Below are positions 1 to 14,201 of a DNA stretch of 64,000 bases, one piece after another (position 1 is the first letter of the stretch; the number at the start of each line of letters is the position of its first letter). The translations under genes were made by a program, and so were the position numbers. Origin of the DNA: Raphanus sativus (Eukaryota; Streptophyta; Magnoliopsida; Brassicales; Brassicaceae); NCBI RefSeq assembly GCF_000801105.2, contig NC_079512.1:37527848-37591847 (forward strand), in the 5' to 3' direction. A model generated the notes under the pieces. The model had not been told where the DNA came from. It was given only the letters and a program-made list of their open reading frames with translations, and searched no databases.

Positions 1-3000
1 CAAGATCAACGCCTTTCCCAACTATGCTTTCAGCATCTCCGACACCGTTTGCATTTTTATCATGAAGGGCAAAATAAGCTTGAACCAAACGAAGCTTCGG
101 CGTCTCTTCCACTTGTGCCTTTGGTATTACAAAATCCTTTAAGTATGCCCAATCTGGTACTTTCCAAAGACTATCAAGCAAAATTTCATAATTCTCAATG
201 CTTTTTCCAAAATCTACCAGGGCATCCCACTGACCAAGTTGAGTGGCACAATGGAGCCACTGCTCCTCCCACAAGCACATTTCAGCCTTCGGTACTGTGT
301 TATTGTAGGTGCCTTGGGTTGCCTTAATCATTGCCTGATAAAAAAGGCTCTGAGCACGCTCCCAAAAACCATGTTGAACCATTGAAAGCCCAGCTCTAGA
401 TTCGGCAGTGATGGACCTATTCTTCCACAATCCAAATCTCCTGTCTTCTTCATTTAACAAACGATAAAGTTCAGCAAGAGACTCGGCACATTTTGAGTCA
501 TCCATGAACAGCATAACATGGGTCTCTAGCATAGCCAATGCGAGATGCCAGGCATTGTACGTTTTTCCGATATATTTTATAAGCTCACTAGGCATCCTAG
601 GCTGAGGCTGGCTCAACTGAAGACCTTCTAGAAGTGCTTGCACAACATTTGGCCTCTGACCTTGCTGCTTCTTATGGTAGTCCTTCGAAAGAAGAGAAAT
701 CATAGGTTTAGCCAAAGCCCTCTGCTCTTCCTTACGTAGGGTCGCCCACACAATTGGAAATACTAGCACCCACAAATGATAAGCAATGTTGGCATCTGTG
801 TGAGCCAGCTCCCTTAGAGGGATAACAACATCAGCCACCTATAGCGCAAAAAGAGTACATATAGTTTATTTAGATCAATCCAGCTTCCAAAATGGATAAA
901 AAGGAAAGAACTTAAAATCCAATGAAGTAACTATGGTTTGCAAGCACCTGAAGTTTGCTTGCTTCGCTAAGAAATTGTGCGTGCTTCCGAACTATGCCAT
1001 CAAACATTGAAGCAACTTCTTCAGATCCCTCCGGTAAAGCAGGTGGTTGGTGGTGTATTTCAGGGTTACCTGATGCCAAAAATGGTCCTATACTGGCAGA
1101 ATTGGGTGCTAGAATAATTGTCTTCTCCTCGATCAATATGGCTAGAAGGAGATCAAGACCCTGTTTCAGCCAAAAGACATCACTCATAGCTTCCCAATCT
1201 TGGTTTTGAAGAATGTACTGCAACCGTGCGAATAAATTTTTCCCAAGAGACTCGTGGTATAACAAGAAGAACTTCCTTCGCATATCAGGATCCCTTGCCC
1301 TTAAACCAAGCATGGAATGTCTTTCAACTTTCAGAAAGATCTCTTGTCGGAGACCCTGCGGATACCTATTAGTGAAACATATGATATCATCCTTCGCATA
1401 AGAAACTTTGACATAAAGGTTGAACATAAGACTGGAAAGCAAAAAACTTACTTCTTTGTATCGGCACAAAGTCCATATAAAAGCTGAAGATACGCCTTAT
1501 CCCACTCCTCCAAAGAAACAGACGAGAAGTGCTGCTTATCAACTTGTGAAAGCTTCTGAAGAAAAGAAATTATATCCTTCTGGTTCAGGAAGGCACCAGA
1601 GAACCCAGATGAACCTATCTTTCCAAAACCATCCTCAGTCCACCTCTTTAGCATGTCCAGCACGCAGAGAAGCACGCTAGAGTCAATACCTTTTTCTGAA
1701 AGAAATGTGCTCAATATTTGAGTCACGGGTCTTTTGCAATCCGGCAAAAGCATAACCCTTTCATCAATAAGTTCCAAGACCGACTTTATATTAGATATGA
1801 CTGCCCCAACGTCAGCGGCGTGACGAGAAGAAGTTACTGCAGAATCTGAATCTGTCCGCTGGCTCTGGAAAGGGAGAGTTAAAGGCAACCATAGTAAGCC
1901 ACAATTAGACAACATGTAATCGAATACCTCGCTACTAGCTTGAAATAAAGGAAGGGAAATTTACAGGAGCTGGCGGAAGATAAAAAATAAAATAGTATCT
2001 TGAATTTGATAGTACGTAGGTACCAACCAAAAACATTTCAGCAAATGATATAACGGCAGATGAGTCAGAGCCAAGGTGATGAAAGAGAGGAATATATATA
2101 AAAGCTAAAATCTTACAATGCACGGACGAAAGTGCTACATAGTTATTTAGACGCATTAGATATTCCAATAGTCAGTCAATGAGATGAGGCACCATGTAAA
2201 AATCCAGTTAAGGTCAAATGAGAAAGAAAACAAGCATATAATTTTTTCTCTTACAAAAGCAGCTAGTCGTAAAGAATAACTTACTTGTCTAGGGTGAGCA
2301 CCCGTTGCCAATCCCAGATCCCGTGACAGACGCTGAAGGATACGCACCAGTACATATGGATCAACAAAGTTTTTCTGTACCTCTGCCAAGGTTTTGAGGA
2401 TATTAAGTACAAAGCTGACTGAACCGAGAGAGTTATCATCTCCTGAAGCTTGTGAAACAGTATGTACATGTTTCGGTATCAGCTCATTGACTTTCTGATA
2501 CAATAGCTTTATGTCAGGAGGTGTACTAGCTCCATCCTGTGGGAAGGTGATGATGACCATCTTCAACAAATTGCATAACGATTTACCAGCATCCAACATC
2601 TTGTGTTTGAAAGACAGCTCAAGAAACTAGTAAAGAAAACAATAGTCAACAGGAGGCAAAAAAAATATTAGGGTGCAGCTTACTACAGCAAGTATACCTG
2701 TGCTATTTGGCTGATGTTGTTCTTAATGAAAAGATGCGGCTGCTTCTCCAGAACCTTGTTCATGACATCCAAGCCCTGAGAAAGTGCTGTGGACGGATCT
2801 GACTGAGACGGTACCATGCTGCCTAACAGCTTTTCTAAATAGTTAAACTTGACGTTCGCATGTGGCCAAACTTCCAAAGCTTGTGAAAGAAAATCTAAAG
2901 CTTGTTTGTACATAGTGTTGGCTTCCCTGTCCTTAGGCTCAATGACCACTGCTACCTGTTCAGGGATGAGGAAATGAAAGTACAGTTATAAATAGGACTC

Positions 3001-6000
3001 AATCAATAATACTATAGCTAGAACAATGTCACGTACAACTAACATGTCGAAATTACAGGTCTAGAACTTAACCAGATCCAAGACTTAGAAAACTTATCTA
3101 GAACTTAACCAGATCCAAGACTTAGAAAACTTATGATCCTCACAACCGCTTATATGATTCTATGCAGAATACAATACTGATTTAGGGACTGCTACTACCA
3201 AACGCTATCTCTTTTGATATAAAATTGCTCAGAGAAGAATAGGCTCTGAAATTTCTAAACATCACCCCTCCATAAAGAAATAAAAAAAGAATGAGCGAGC
3301 AAGTTATAAACACGCTGATTGGTAGATGGTGGGACGTTAAGGCCTTACTCTAATAAGAAAATTGATTATTAGTTCTTCCATAGCAGCATTTGGCTTGAAT
3401 TCCTCATCAGGCTGGGTAGCAGATCCAGGAGTTTCTATACTGGGCAGTGATGATGCACCATCAGGTGACATAACACACAAAGATTGGATACCACCTTCAA
3501 TTTTAACTCGTCTAGTTGGGTCTTCAGATATAGAAGATCCATCTGACGGAAGCTTAGAAACAGCTACGGATGAAGAATGTAACCCATCACCAACCTCACT
3601 GGTTGCATTGGCATCACTAACCACTTTGATTTCAGTCTGTCTTTGCCTTTCCCAGCTAATAACCAGTCCAGTAAGATCGATTGCGAGCCGCCGATATTCT
3701 GCTGTAGTGTTAGATGGTAAACCTAGGCGACTCAAGGAATTCACCATCTGAGGTACAAACTGTGCTCTACAGCTGTAAAACAGATCCGAGTGCCGAACAA
3801 TGATTTGGAAGATGTGGATCAAATTTGGAATTGAGTGACCCTCCTCCACCAAAATTTTTTTGGTATATCTTATCCAAATAGGCACTCTTGAATCTCCAGA
3901 CGAAAGCCTTTTAGGCAATGCTGGCATTAGAATATCCAGGGCTTGCTTAACTAGCATCTTATTCTCCGGCTGGTATGTCCTAAGAAGCGCAACAAAAACC
4001 TATATCCAATTGACAAAAAAACATTTATATCACTGGATTAGATGGAGGAGCATTGTTAGGCCATGCTTACTTTCAGGTTTATTATGGATCAAATGATATA
4101 AACTGATATAAGAAGTTAGGTATTTTTCCTCTTGCACCGTTCCACAGAAACAATAAACAAAATTGCAGCAAAAACTGAAATGGTACCTGCAGAATGATTT
4201 TGTCCGGAGCCTGATACGCATCCAAGAAGTGGCAAACATTAACAAATGCCCACTGTTTACTGGCACTATCTTCCCGTTTGAGATGATTCCATCCAAACTT
4301 GATAAGCTCTTTTCGATGATGAACCAGCTCACCCTGAAGATATTTCAGAAGCAAAGTAGCCAACTGCAAAAGTTCGATCCTCAAAGGTTCGTCATACTCG
4401 GCAGAAACCTACAAAATTTGAGATGTGATTAACAATAAAAACCCTAGTGAAATATAAATCAGAAAATCTACAATAAGACCAAGTCAGATATAACAGCTTG
4501 GACAGGTTCCATCATTACCATCAAGAAAATTATACAGCAATTTACCCCACAATAATTTATGTATTATCCGAAAGTTTTAGTTGTTTAGCAGGGAAAAGAA
4601 CCGTACCTCGTCAGGTGGATCAAGAAGCTTCTCAACAATGGTCTTCACTATGTTAGGGTCAATAACTTCCCAAGTTTGGCCGTTTTGGAAGGCATGCGTA
4701 AGCATTGGAAGAATGAGCATTTGCATTGCCTGAACTAGATGATCATGGCCGAGTTGTTTTGAATGAAAAAGGTTTAAAAAATGCAAAACAAGTGCTCTTT
4801 TCATGTTGGGCGGATATTCTTCTGCAACCTGATGAAAGGACCCCGTTATTCTACTAGAGCGGGAAAATATGAATATTAAGAATACAGACAAACTTGTAAC
4901 CAAAACATTCTGGAGAAACATACCTCAATTATGTAAAACTCCCTCAAAAAGTCGTAGTCAATACGACTATGGAACAAAAAAATAGAGAGAACATCGAAAA
5001 GAATGTCCATTTCAGATTTTTCATATCGTAGATAATTGAGGAAGCACTTGACAAGCCATTTGCTCTCTTTAACCTGCGAGTTGAGTAAATAATACATTCG
5101 AGATGGCCAACTTTTCTGAATACATTTAATCTTTTGAAGGAGGATTATTTGGAGGTCGACATCTTAGATGTGTTCATTAGAAATAGTATCGAGTAGTCAA
5201 GTAACTAGGAACTCAAGTAACCCGAAAACAAGATCGTACAGATATAAGTCAGCAGGATGCCAGCATAAAAGACGGTAAAGACTGTGATTATGTGACGGTT
5301 TCTGATGCCCACATCAGCCTTAGATAAGGAAGAATGTATGCATTTATTTTATAACACATCTATTGCATTAATTATATAGTCAAAAAAAGATACCTGAACT
5401 AAATTCAGCTCTTGCTCCTTCTGCAGACGAGCTGTCCTTCCATGTGATTTCCAAAGGAGAGCCAAGGAATCAAAAACAGTACGGTTACTCTGAAGCCAGC
5501 TGGGTATCAGTTTTACAATCGTCTTAATAAGATAGAGACCCTGAAAATACGCATCTGATGCTATATCGTATTTTGTTGATGTCTTGTTAGATCTTTCCGA
5601 CTGCATAGAGACAAGAATTTCATCTCCAGATGGTGCAGTTGAAGCTGCCACACCCAGTATGGCATCACATTTTGGTAAAATTTCAGGAAAGGCACACCGA
5701 AGTATCTTATGAGGAGATTTTGCTAGTTCTTCCCTTAATGGTTGGCCAGCTTCAGACCGGATTATATACATAAACCTGAGGTTATAATGAAAAGAAGAAA
5801 AGAGTCATTACCCCATGCTCACACTCAAGTTAACATGCAATGTAAAAAACACTTCTAATGCAATCTTACTTTTACCTTTGGAAATATTTTGGTTCGCTTA
5901 ATTTGGAAAGAAAATAGTCAACAGCTAGGGTTGCATATCGATTCAAGAACTTGGTAAGTGGGAGGCGGTATGGGCTGTTAATCTCACTGTACACCTGCCC

Positions 6001-9000
6001 TTGAGGAAGAACTGCTTCTAAATCAATAGTTAATGTTACAAGCTCATCTAGAAATTTTGATGCAGCAAGTGGAAGTAAGTGGAAGAGCTCGATAATAGCT
6101 GCCACAGACAAAAAAAACATATATATTCATATAAACTCACATGACCAGACATCTATTTTTATATTTCGAGAACATGGTTACCAGCTGCAATTTTCGGCTC
6201 TTCCCCAGTTTTCCATGACTTCTGGGACTGTGCAAGTTTCTCTGGCTCTAACCATTTTTTAAGGTGCTCCAGCAACTTACCTCCTAATGTCACATTGAAC
6301 CAATTTGATAGAAGTTCGAGAAGACGTGCCAGACCTTGCAGTAAAGGCATATTGAGATTCTTTGTGTGTGCCAAATTAACTAATATAGGTCTGAGACTAC
6401 TCTGAAGAAGTTCTTTGGGCATTCGTTGTTGATTGATAACCTAAAGCAGAAAACATAATTTCAGAACAGTAAAAGGTTAATAAAAATAGAATCGATTATC
6501 CCAGAAAGAAAAGGGCTATTTGGTAGAGGAAAATAATTAATGAATTTATCCATATCCTATAACTACGAACCTGTCTTAAACCCTCCTTGGCAACGGTCAC
6601 AATTTCTGGTGCTCGACAGGTTAACGACTTGAAAAACATGGAAATTATCTTTGCACGTAGTTCACTGTGACTTTGAGTTCGAAAGTCAGCCCATGCCATA
6701 GTTGTGCACAGAATCTCAATACAAGCTGTTCGAAGTTTGTTCAGTGATGTAAGTACTTTAGGACTCATTAACTTCACAGCCCATACAGCTTCATCAGACT
6801 CAGCTATTTGTAACGCTTCTTGCAGGAAGCTAACCAACTCTGGAGTCAATTTTAGAAGAGGGGGCCTCAGTGCTAAACAAAAGTTCAGAGCTGTCACACT
6901 TCCAACCTATAAGACATATTGAAGAAGGTCAAAGGAAGTATGGAAAGAGATACAACAACCAAAAAATAACAGACTACCTGTTGATCAATTGTCCTTGATC
7001 GAAGTGGGCGCATTATAAGTGGCTGCAGCAAAGATTGGTATAACGGCTCAAGTAGTTCAGATACCTCACTGCCAGTCCGGCTAGCCAAAAGTGCAAGACA
7101 GTTCTGAACATTTTTTCTCACTATGATAGATGCATTAGGATTGAACAGTTCAATAGCGAGATATTCTACAACACCTTGAAAGCTTTGTCTCCGGGCGTCA
7201 CTGTTTGCTTCGTCAACATTATTAACCACTCTTAGAATTTGCATAAGAACCTGACATGTCTTTTCTTGCTCTTTCCTAGCATAAACCGGAAGTCTCTTTT
7301 GAACATAGAACAGACCGCGTACAATTTTTACTTGGAAGACGCATAATGTTTCAACATTCACTTTACCTAACAATGCACCTAACCCCAATACACCTCCCAT
7401 TTGTGCTTGCCATGTGCTCCCATAACAGCAATGTAACAACCGAGGCAAAAGTTGTTCAAACACTGGTATTCGCACACTTGGATGGGGTGAATATACAGGA
7501 TCTGTAGAAGGACTGGAGACAATCATAGAGGCAGTGTGACTACCGCTAGCCACTAGCACATCAGCATGTTTGACACGAGCAAGGAACAGCAGAGTTTCAG
7601 CAAATATATTTAATGCAGTCAGAGCAGCTTTAGCGTGAAGCCTGTTTTCATCTGCAAGCACATCAACAAGTGCATCCAAAAATATCAAAGGATCCAGCTG
7701 TTTTAAGTTAGTAGACCAATTATTCTTGGGCCTGGAACTTTCTGAAATCACAGAACTCCCAGGTCGACCAGTAATAGTTGAAGCATACGACGAGGTACAG
7801 TCCCCATGCAAAATAATCGCAAAATGCCGACATATGTTTACAACAAAGTCATCATCTGCATCGCTGAGATCTGGATCAGAACTAGCAGCAATTATAGTGA
7901 TTAATAGCATCTTGAAAATTGACTTCTCAGCGATAAACTGTGTCTTTGTTTTAACCCCTAAATCAGCCTGCAGCAACAAAAAGATCCTCTTAATAAACAA
8001 ACCATTTTACACCAAGCAGTACACAAAATTGAAGGAGACAAATAGGTCACTCGCGGGAGATGACATGAAACAGTCCTAGCTAGTTTTTTCAGGAAGGACA
8101 TACCCATGGCAACGAAGAAACAAGTACAAAGCCATAACTATAAGGTATTAAAGTCATAAGAGTAAATACCAAAAACCAACCTTCACTTCTGTTGATTCAC
8201 TCCTACGCCAAGATGACTCAGTAGACGAAAGTAACAAAACTGATAATTGTTTACGCGTCTGATCCTCGTCAATGACACGCCCAGTCAAATGAAGGTGAGA
8301 CAACAAGCAAACGCGGAGAAATTTCAGAGCTTGCTTTCTGCAGTAGATTTCTGCAGTTGGGGTTTTCTGCATAATAGCTGCTACAGCAAGATTAATGAAT
8401 TTGTCCATTGGCACAAGAAATGGAGTGGACGGCTCAAATGTCAGAATTAACCGAAGCCCATACTCTGGATTATCTTTGCATTCTAGTGTAAGTGGTTCTT
8501 TGAGAAATCGCCTGTTGCGACCACCCAATTTTCCCACGATTTGTAACGCTTTTCCACCCCAAGGATATGGCACCGGCCTCAAGTGAGACCATAGTGCTAA
8601 GATCACCTCAGATATTACATTTGCCATACTTGGCTCCAAAAAGTCAGGATTCAGACTATCCACCCAGAATTCAAGCGTGCGTAACCCCAAGCTCACAAGT
8701 TCATCACTTCCTCTCAAACAGAATACAAGAGGCTTCATGAGACGAGGAAGATATGGCAATAAAGAGCTTAAGCGTGCAGGAAGCGTCAAAGAAAGCTCCA
8801 TCAAAAGATCTCTCATGTCTTCTGCAGCTGGACCCTCGAGCATTGTTAGAAGCATATTAAGACACGGTAGCAGCATGGGGATTAGATCTCTAAGAAGAAG
8901 CTCGAATTTACATCCAGAAAGTCCTCTGAAAACAGTTCGGAGCAACTGCATATAACCAAGAGGCTTTTCAACTTCAGTCGCATTCTTCATGCAGACTTCC

Positions 9001-12000
9001 ATAATAACAGGCACTTGAGGTTGCAATATGCGTTCAAAATCAGATGGTGCTTTAGAAACAGCACCAAAGAGGCACCGGAACAGATGCAAAACTAATTTAG
9101 TTGCAGCAGAATCTGGATTCTTCAGAACACCAAGTTTGCTGCTTACTAGGAAATTAATCAGAACATCTGCGAATGGCTTGTATACTTTGGGAGCTTGCAG
9201 AAGCGTAGCAAAAATTTGAACCAGTTGACTATTGTCAATCATGCGCTCAAAAAGTTCAGGAATACATAAAGAGAGCATATCCATTAGATCTCGAGGTTCC
9301 ATAATAGCCAAAATTTGGGAGAAAAGATTTAACATTTCCTTCTCCTCGTCCTTCTCTTTGAAGAGAGCAAAGCAATGGACACCATTCTTTAAAACACCAC
9401 AGGCTTTCCACACCTACTTAAAAGGTAGAGATTACTAGAGGTTTATCAGCCATAAACTAATATTTGCCTACATTAAACAATCTGACTTGCAATACCTCAT
9501 CTTCTCTCATTCCTTTAAAAGCCTGAGTAACTGATGAGTGTGATGCAAGAGTTTGTGGGTGTACTCCCTGAGGTCGGGGTGAATGTGCATAGGTTATACT
9601 CCATATGATTGTCTTCATTCCTGAACACAAATCAGGAAAAGTCCTTAACATGTAGAAACATAATCAATATGTATAACTGATCCGCAAGGTGAAACGTCAG
9701 AATTCAATACCTATCACCAGCGTCTTGACCAGATTCTTACAATCATTCACTTCTTTGGAATGTTCGGCAGGAGCCTGCAAATTTGAAACTGCCTGCAACC
9801 AGCGTAGTTTAAACTAAATACCAGACATCGTCTGTAAAGAAAACAATGCTTTGGGAGAAATAATAACGGCTTAGATTATATATTTCCGGCTAAACTATAA
9901 TCCAAATTAGAAAAGAAAGTAGAGTTCCCTACTTACGAGGATAAAATAATCTGTGGAACTAGCATGTTTGAATATACACAGTGGAACACAATCTCACGTT
10001 GCCTGAGAATTTGGCTACTTGTTAAAAAAGAAAAGTTCATCATAGGATGGATGGAATTTACCTTGGCAGGAAGTTCAAGCTTCGACTTCAAAGTGATATC
10101 ATTATTTCCCTCACCCTCCTCTAAAAGCTATGAAGCAGAAAGCAAGACTAAGTAACACATCAACGAATTAAAAGAATTGACAATCGGGGTAGCTAAAGGT
10201 TCAAGATATCTCAAAATATAACATGACGAAAAAAGGTGTAATGAAGTTAGGAATATAAAAACAACTCTCTCAAATAATTACATAATCGTGTTACCTGAGG
10301 AATTGTACGCTTGAAGGAATTAAATTTATCAACAAAGGCATCCAGGATACGTCCCTATAATAAAAAGATGATGAGTAAAGTAAATTAATATTAGAGCAGC
10401 AACCAATGGTAGAATAAGCTGTCGGGGGTAAAGCTATACCAACAAAATCCGCGTCTCATCCATTAACTGCTGATCAACACCTTTATCATATATTGGTTCC
10501 ACCTGAACCCAACATACGAATTAAGTTTTACCAAACTCTAGATTCCAGCATAGTGGATAGATTATGCCACATAAATGTCAAGTAATATATCAAATCTAAA
10601 TAAGGGCAAAGAAGATGGAATATATAGCTTTACCAGATTTAACATCAGTCGTGCACAAGTTGTTTGGATGTTAACAGAGAGGGTCGAGTCATGCATATTC
10701 CTTGAAAATAAATAGATGATCCGCGATAACTGCCACATTGTTTACAGTCAAATAAAAGAATTGCAAGAGAAAGATCGTCCACAGAGCAGATAATGGACCC
10801 GCAAAAAATCTAAAAAACGGGATTCCTGAGGTTGGCAAGAAAGATTGATCAGTATGCTGTAATTTGTATTCCTAAGATTATATGTTGATGAAATCTTCTT
10901 CCCCCAGAATATCTTCGGTCTTTGGGTTTCATGTCTACAATCAGCAAAACAAAACTTTCCCAAGCCCGAGCACTTTCTTATCACAGTTGCTATATATACT
11001 TATTTAGACCCAACCACAAATCTACAGATTCAAAGCAACAACTGTGTACTTGAACACAAAGCATCAGTTATATATAATCCAATGCCAATTATTGCATAGG
11101 TTCCAGAATTATAACCCTCTCAGATAAACATATAATTTTTTTAAAGCAGAAGCAAACAAATTGCAAAGAAACAACGGGGAGAACCTGAGAAATGGACAGA
11201 TCTGCTCGAACATGGTGAACAATCTCGGCCAGTAGGCTGTAAGCCAGAGGTCTCAAAGACTCGAAGCATGCTCGTCCTGTTCCTACTAGAACCCTGACAC
11301 ACATGAAAACAGCAAAGAGATAACACAAGTCATGATTTGTTGATAGATAGCATGGAAGGTGGGCAGTTAAAGGTTAACTGATACCAAAAAAGCTTCCTGA
11401 CAGGTGTGAAATTTTAAATTTCAGAAAGGCGAAAATGTAAAATACCTTTCTTCCAAAAGAGTGTCAAGATGGGGAAATAAACCCCTCTTAAAATCCGTCC
11501 CAAGTATATGCTTTAGTGAGACTAATAGTTCCTGCAAGCCAGTGATTGGGTCACAAGGTGGAAACATACCGAAGAGAAAGGAACAAACGGTTCTTTACCT
11601 TTCTGATCGATGCAGAATCCGAACAGGTGACAAGCAAATTTACAATGCTCTTACATATGCTTTCTTCGTGCGGCCTGATATATTCGGCACAACTTTTTAA
11701 CAAGTAAGTTAAAAAAGAAACCGTCTGCATATAAACAAAAGAGGAAGAAAAATGCTAAAGGTCAATATGCCACTCCATGATCCCTCTAAATCATAATAAT
11801 TAAGGCGAAACAAGAAGGCAATGTAGGCATTACTGAAATTTTTCTTTCCAAGTTCAACAAAGTAACGGTTTAGTTCCTGAGGGAGAGAACAATTGTCTCA
11901 CCTTAATCTGAGCACCCTTGAGTTCGATGAACTGACGCTTCATACGTGAAGGCAATTTCTCAGGTCCAGTGACAGATATAGCATCAAACATCAGGGGCAA

Positions 12001-12762
12001 CAAGGCAGGAATATTGTTGTGAACAAGCCTGCTATAGAGCTGTAAAAGAAACATAACAACGAGAGGGCTCTCGGCGACTATTTTAAACGAACGCGTACTC
12101 GGGTTAATCTTCCCGTTCCTGAAATGCGTTGCAAGGGAGAGCGACTGATCAGACGGTGGTGCAGATATCTCCACAGGCTTCCCCTCTTCCGTTTTAACCT
12201 CCTCGAGAAAATGACCGACGGTCAATCCGAAGTTCTGGTAAATCTTAAGGAAAAAATCCAAAAACGGCTGAACCTCCTTCTCTAACGCGGGCCTAAAGTT
12301 CCTGAGAAGGTCAAAGATAATGCGGAGGCATATAAGCCCGTTCTCTTCGTTATCCGTGGTGAGCACCTGCATTGCGACTTTCAAAAGGTCTTGAACATAG
12401 GGACGAAGGACCTCGCTGTGAGGTATACGGTTGAGGATCTCGAGGACGACGTTGCGGAGCTTGTGGTCGAGATTATCAACGAACTGAGGCTTTGTGATCT
12501 GGAGAAGAATCAGCGAAGACGCCTTGAAGTAGCATTTGAGAAAACTCGAGTAATCAGCCGTGTGTGTGATCTCTAGGCTCTCCCTGACCTCCACCACCAT
12601 CTCAAGCCTCGTCTGAGTAGCTACATAAAAAGACGAATTCAACAAACAATAAGGCCAGGTTCCTAATAAACTGAGAGGAGAGAGAGTGAGAGAGATGTTT
12701 TTACGAAGGTCAGGCTCGACGAGACGACTGGAGTGTTGCTCGAAATTCTGAATCGGACTCAT
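1..12762 (-). CDS. TRA1B: TRA1 (TRRAP-like) SAGA/NuA4 scaffold, C-terminus beyond left edge
   Basis: Giant HEAT/TPR-repeat pseudokinase of the PIKK family. In the family it recruits the SAGA and NuA4 histone acetyltransferase complexes to activators in the nucleus. I read 26 exons with consistent phases: 12762-12705, 12620-11902, 11724-11599, 11531-11446, 11293-11185, 10729-10634, 10502-10440, 10354-10295, 10127-10062, 9792-9711, 9620-9496, 9413-8181, 7967-6978, 6906-6571, 6440-6182, 6098-5876, 5775-5394, 5073-4924, 4828-4607, 4408-4187, 3999-3349, 2955-2698, 2626-2285, 1864-1452, 1365-948 and 838-1. They encode about 2,842 residues. The protein starts MSPIQNFEQ, as Arabidopsis TRA1 does. The last exon lies in the FAT region, so roughly 1,000 residues (rest of FAT, pseudokinase, FATC) lie outside. 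No frameshift is seen. TRA1B rather than TRA1A is inferred from the chromosome-4-like neighbours. The 5' five exons recur at 19514-21091. Confidence 0.93.
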
Positions 12763-14201
12763 GGCTGAAACGGTTGCGTTAGGGTTTCCGTCGCGGTGGG
12801 AATTGTTCTTAGCCTGGGGGCTTTTGCTGTTCCTTATAGCGGCAAAGCTCAAGGAGGTGTGGCCGACGACTAGGTCAGAAAGTAGGGTTCGTTTGATTCT
12901 CTCGAGGGGGTTTAGGGTTTGTGATTTTCTTCTACGCAATTTTCCCTCTCTTTTTGTTGTTGTTGTGGTCTCTCTGCGAGACGAGTTTCTCCCTTGTGAA
13001 AAGAGAGAAGCTTTAAGAACACGAGCGTTACAGTGAAACGAAACTGCGCTGAGCCCGAATTGTTTGTTTATATAAGGTCTCGTTTTTATTATTAATAAAA
13101 GGTCCATTTTTATATTTAACAGATTTCATTTGTGGAGGAAAGAAATGAAATATTCTAAAAAGGATACTCAAGATATTTTGTTGACTAGATAATTAAGTGT
13201 TGGATGTCTGATCAATCCAGATTTTGGTACGAGATATTCTCCTTTCTGATTGGTTGTTTAGAGAATATTTTTGGATTTTACAGTCTAAATCTAGAATATA
13301 AAGTATATTTTATTTAATTATAAATTTTATTTGAGTTTTTGTTTGGTTTTCTTAATCCTTATCTTGGTAAATACATGAATTTAGTTTTTCTTAAAAAATT
13401 CATCAATTAATTATTAATATAATTAGTGAGAGATTTTGGTGAAAAACTTATCTATGTCTAGGAGCGTTCGGATATCTATCTAATCCGATCTAATTGGGTT
13501 TCAAGTTTTTAGGGTCAAAGATTTCAACTCTATCTAAATTTCAATTTGGAACTCAGTTCGGATCTTTACGGGTTCGGATAACTCGTTAGGGTCAAAGAAT
13601 TTTTTAAAATTCTGAAATTTGTTATATATTATAAATTTTTCAAAATCTATAAATAAAATAATATATTACATACAGATTTGAATAACATATATCAAAAGAC
13701 ATAAATTAACATAAAATTGGTTTATTTTGAATATTTAGATAGAGAATCAATAGATATTTAAAATATTTTGACGGTTTGAGTATATTTTAGCTATTTGATA
13801 CATTTACTTTTGATTATTTGTATATATTTTTAAGTATTTTAAATAATTTGAATGTTTTCAAATGTATACTAAAAATAAAAATAATTAATAAATTTAAATA
13901 TAAATATGTTTTAGATACATTCAGATATTCGAAATAATTTGATTCGGATCGGGTTCAGTTCTCTAAATACCAAAATCGAAAACGTCGAATATCTAATCAA
14001 TTTCGTTTCAGTTTCGATAATATTTTTTTGATTTTTCAGATTCATATTTTTTGCCCAGATCTATGCCAATAGCCTAACAACATTTTGGAAATTGTTATAT
14101 TTTCTTTGAACCATAGTTTATTGTTTTATTATGTGGTAAAATCAATAATTAAGTTTGTATTACAAACATAGAAATATAACAAACAGAAAGTAAATTCTTA
14201 C
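12763..14201. other. Intergenic region between TRA1 and ALKBH9C
   Basis: TRA1 promoter and leader lie next to 12763. The open stretch on the plus strand at 12761-13036 is antisense to the TRA1 leader and has no recognisable domain. Most of the rest is AT-rich and holds an eroded hAT MITE at about 13459-14063. The ALKBH9C 3' UTR is expected near 14160-14201. Confidence 0.7.
13459..14063. mobile_element. Eroded hAT-type MITE, same family as 33203-33880
   Basis: The order of motifs matches the better preserved copy at 33203. The start is TAGGAGCGTTCGG (there TAGGGCTGGGCG), followed by a GGGTCAAAGATTTCA block and an AT-rich core with ATCAATAGATATTTAA. The end is TTTTTTGCCCAGATCTA (there TTTTTTGCCCAGCCCTA). 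The terminal inverted repeats are damaged and I see no intact target duplication, so this is an older insertion. It recurs at 21788-22392 in the duplicated contig. Confidence 0.7.

Noticed and set aside
12761..13036. Open 91-codon stretch on the plus strand beginning MAETVALGF
   Set aside because: Antisense to the TRA1 start and leader. It has no domain, and the hydrophobic run is a by-product of the GTT-rich leader.
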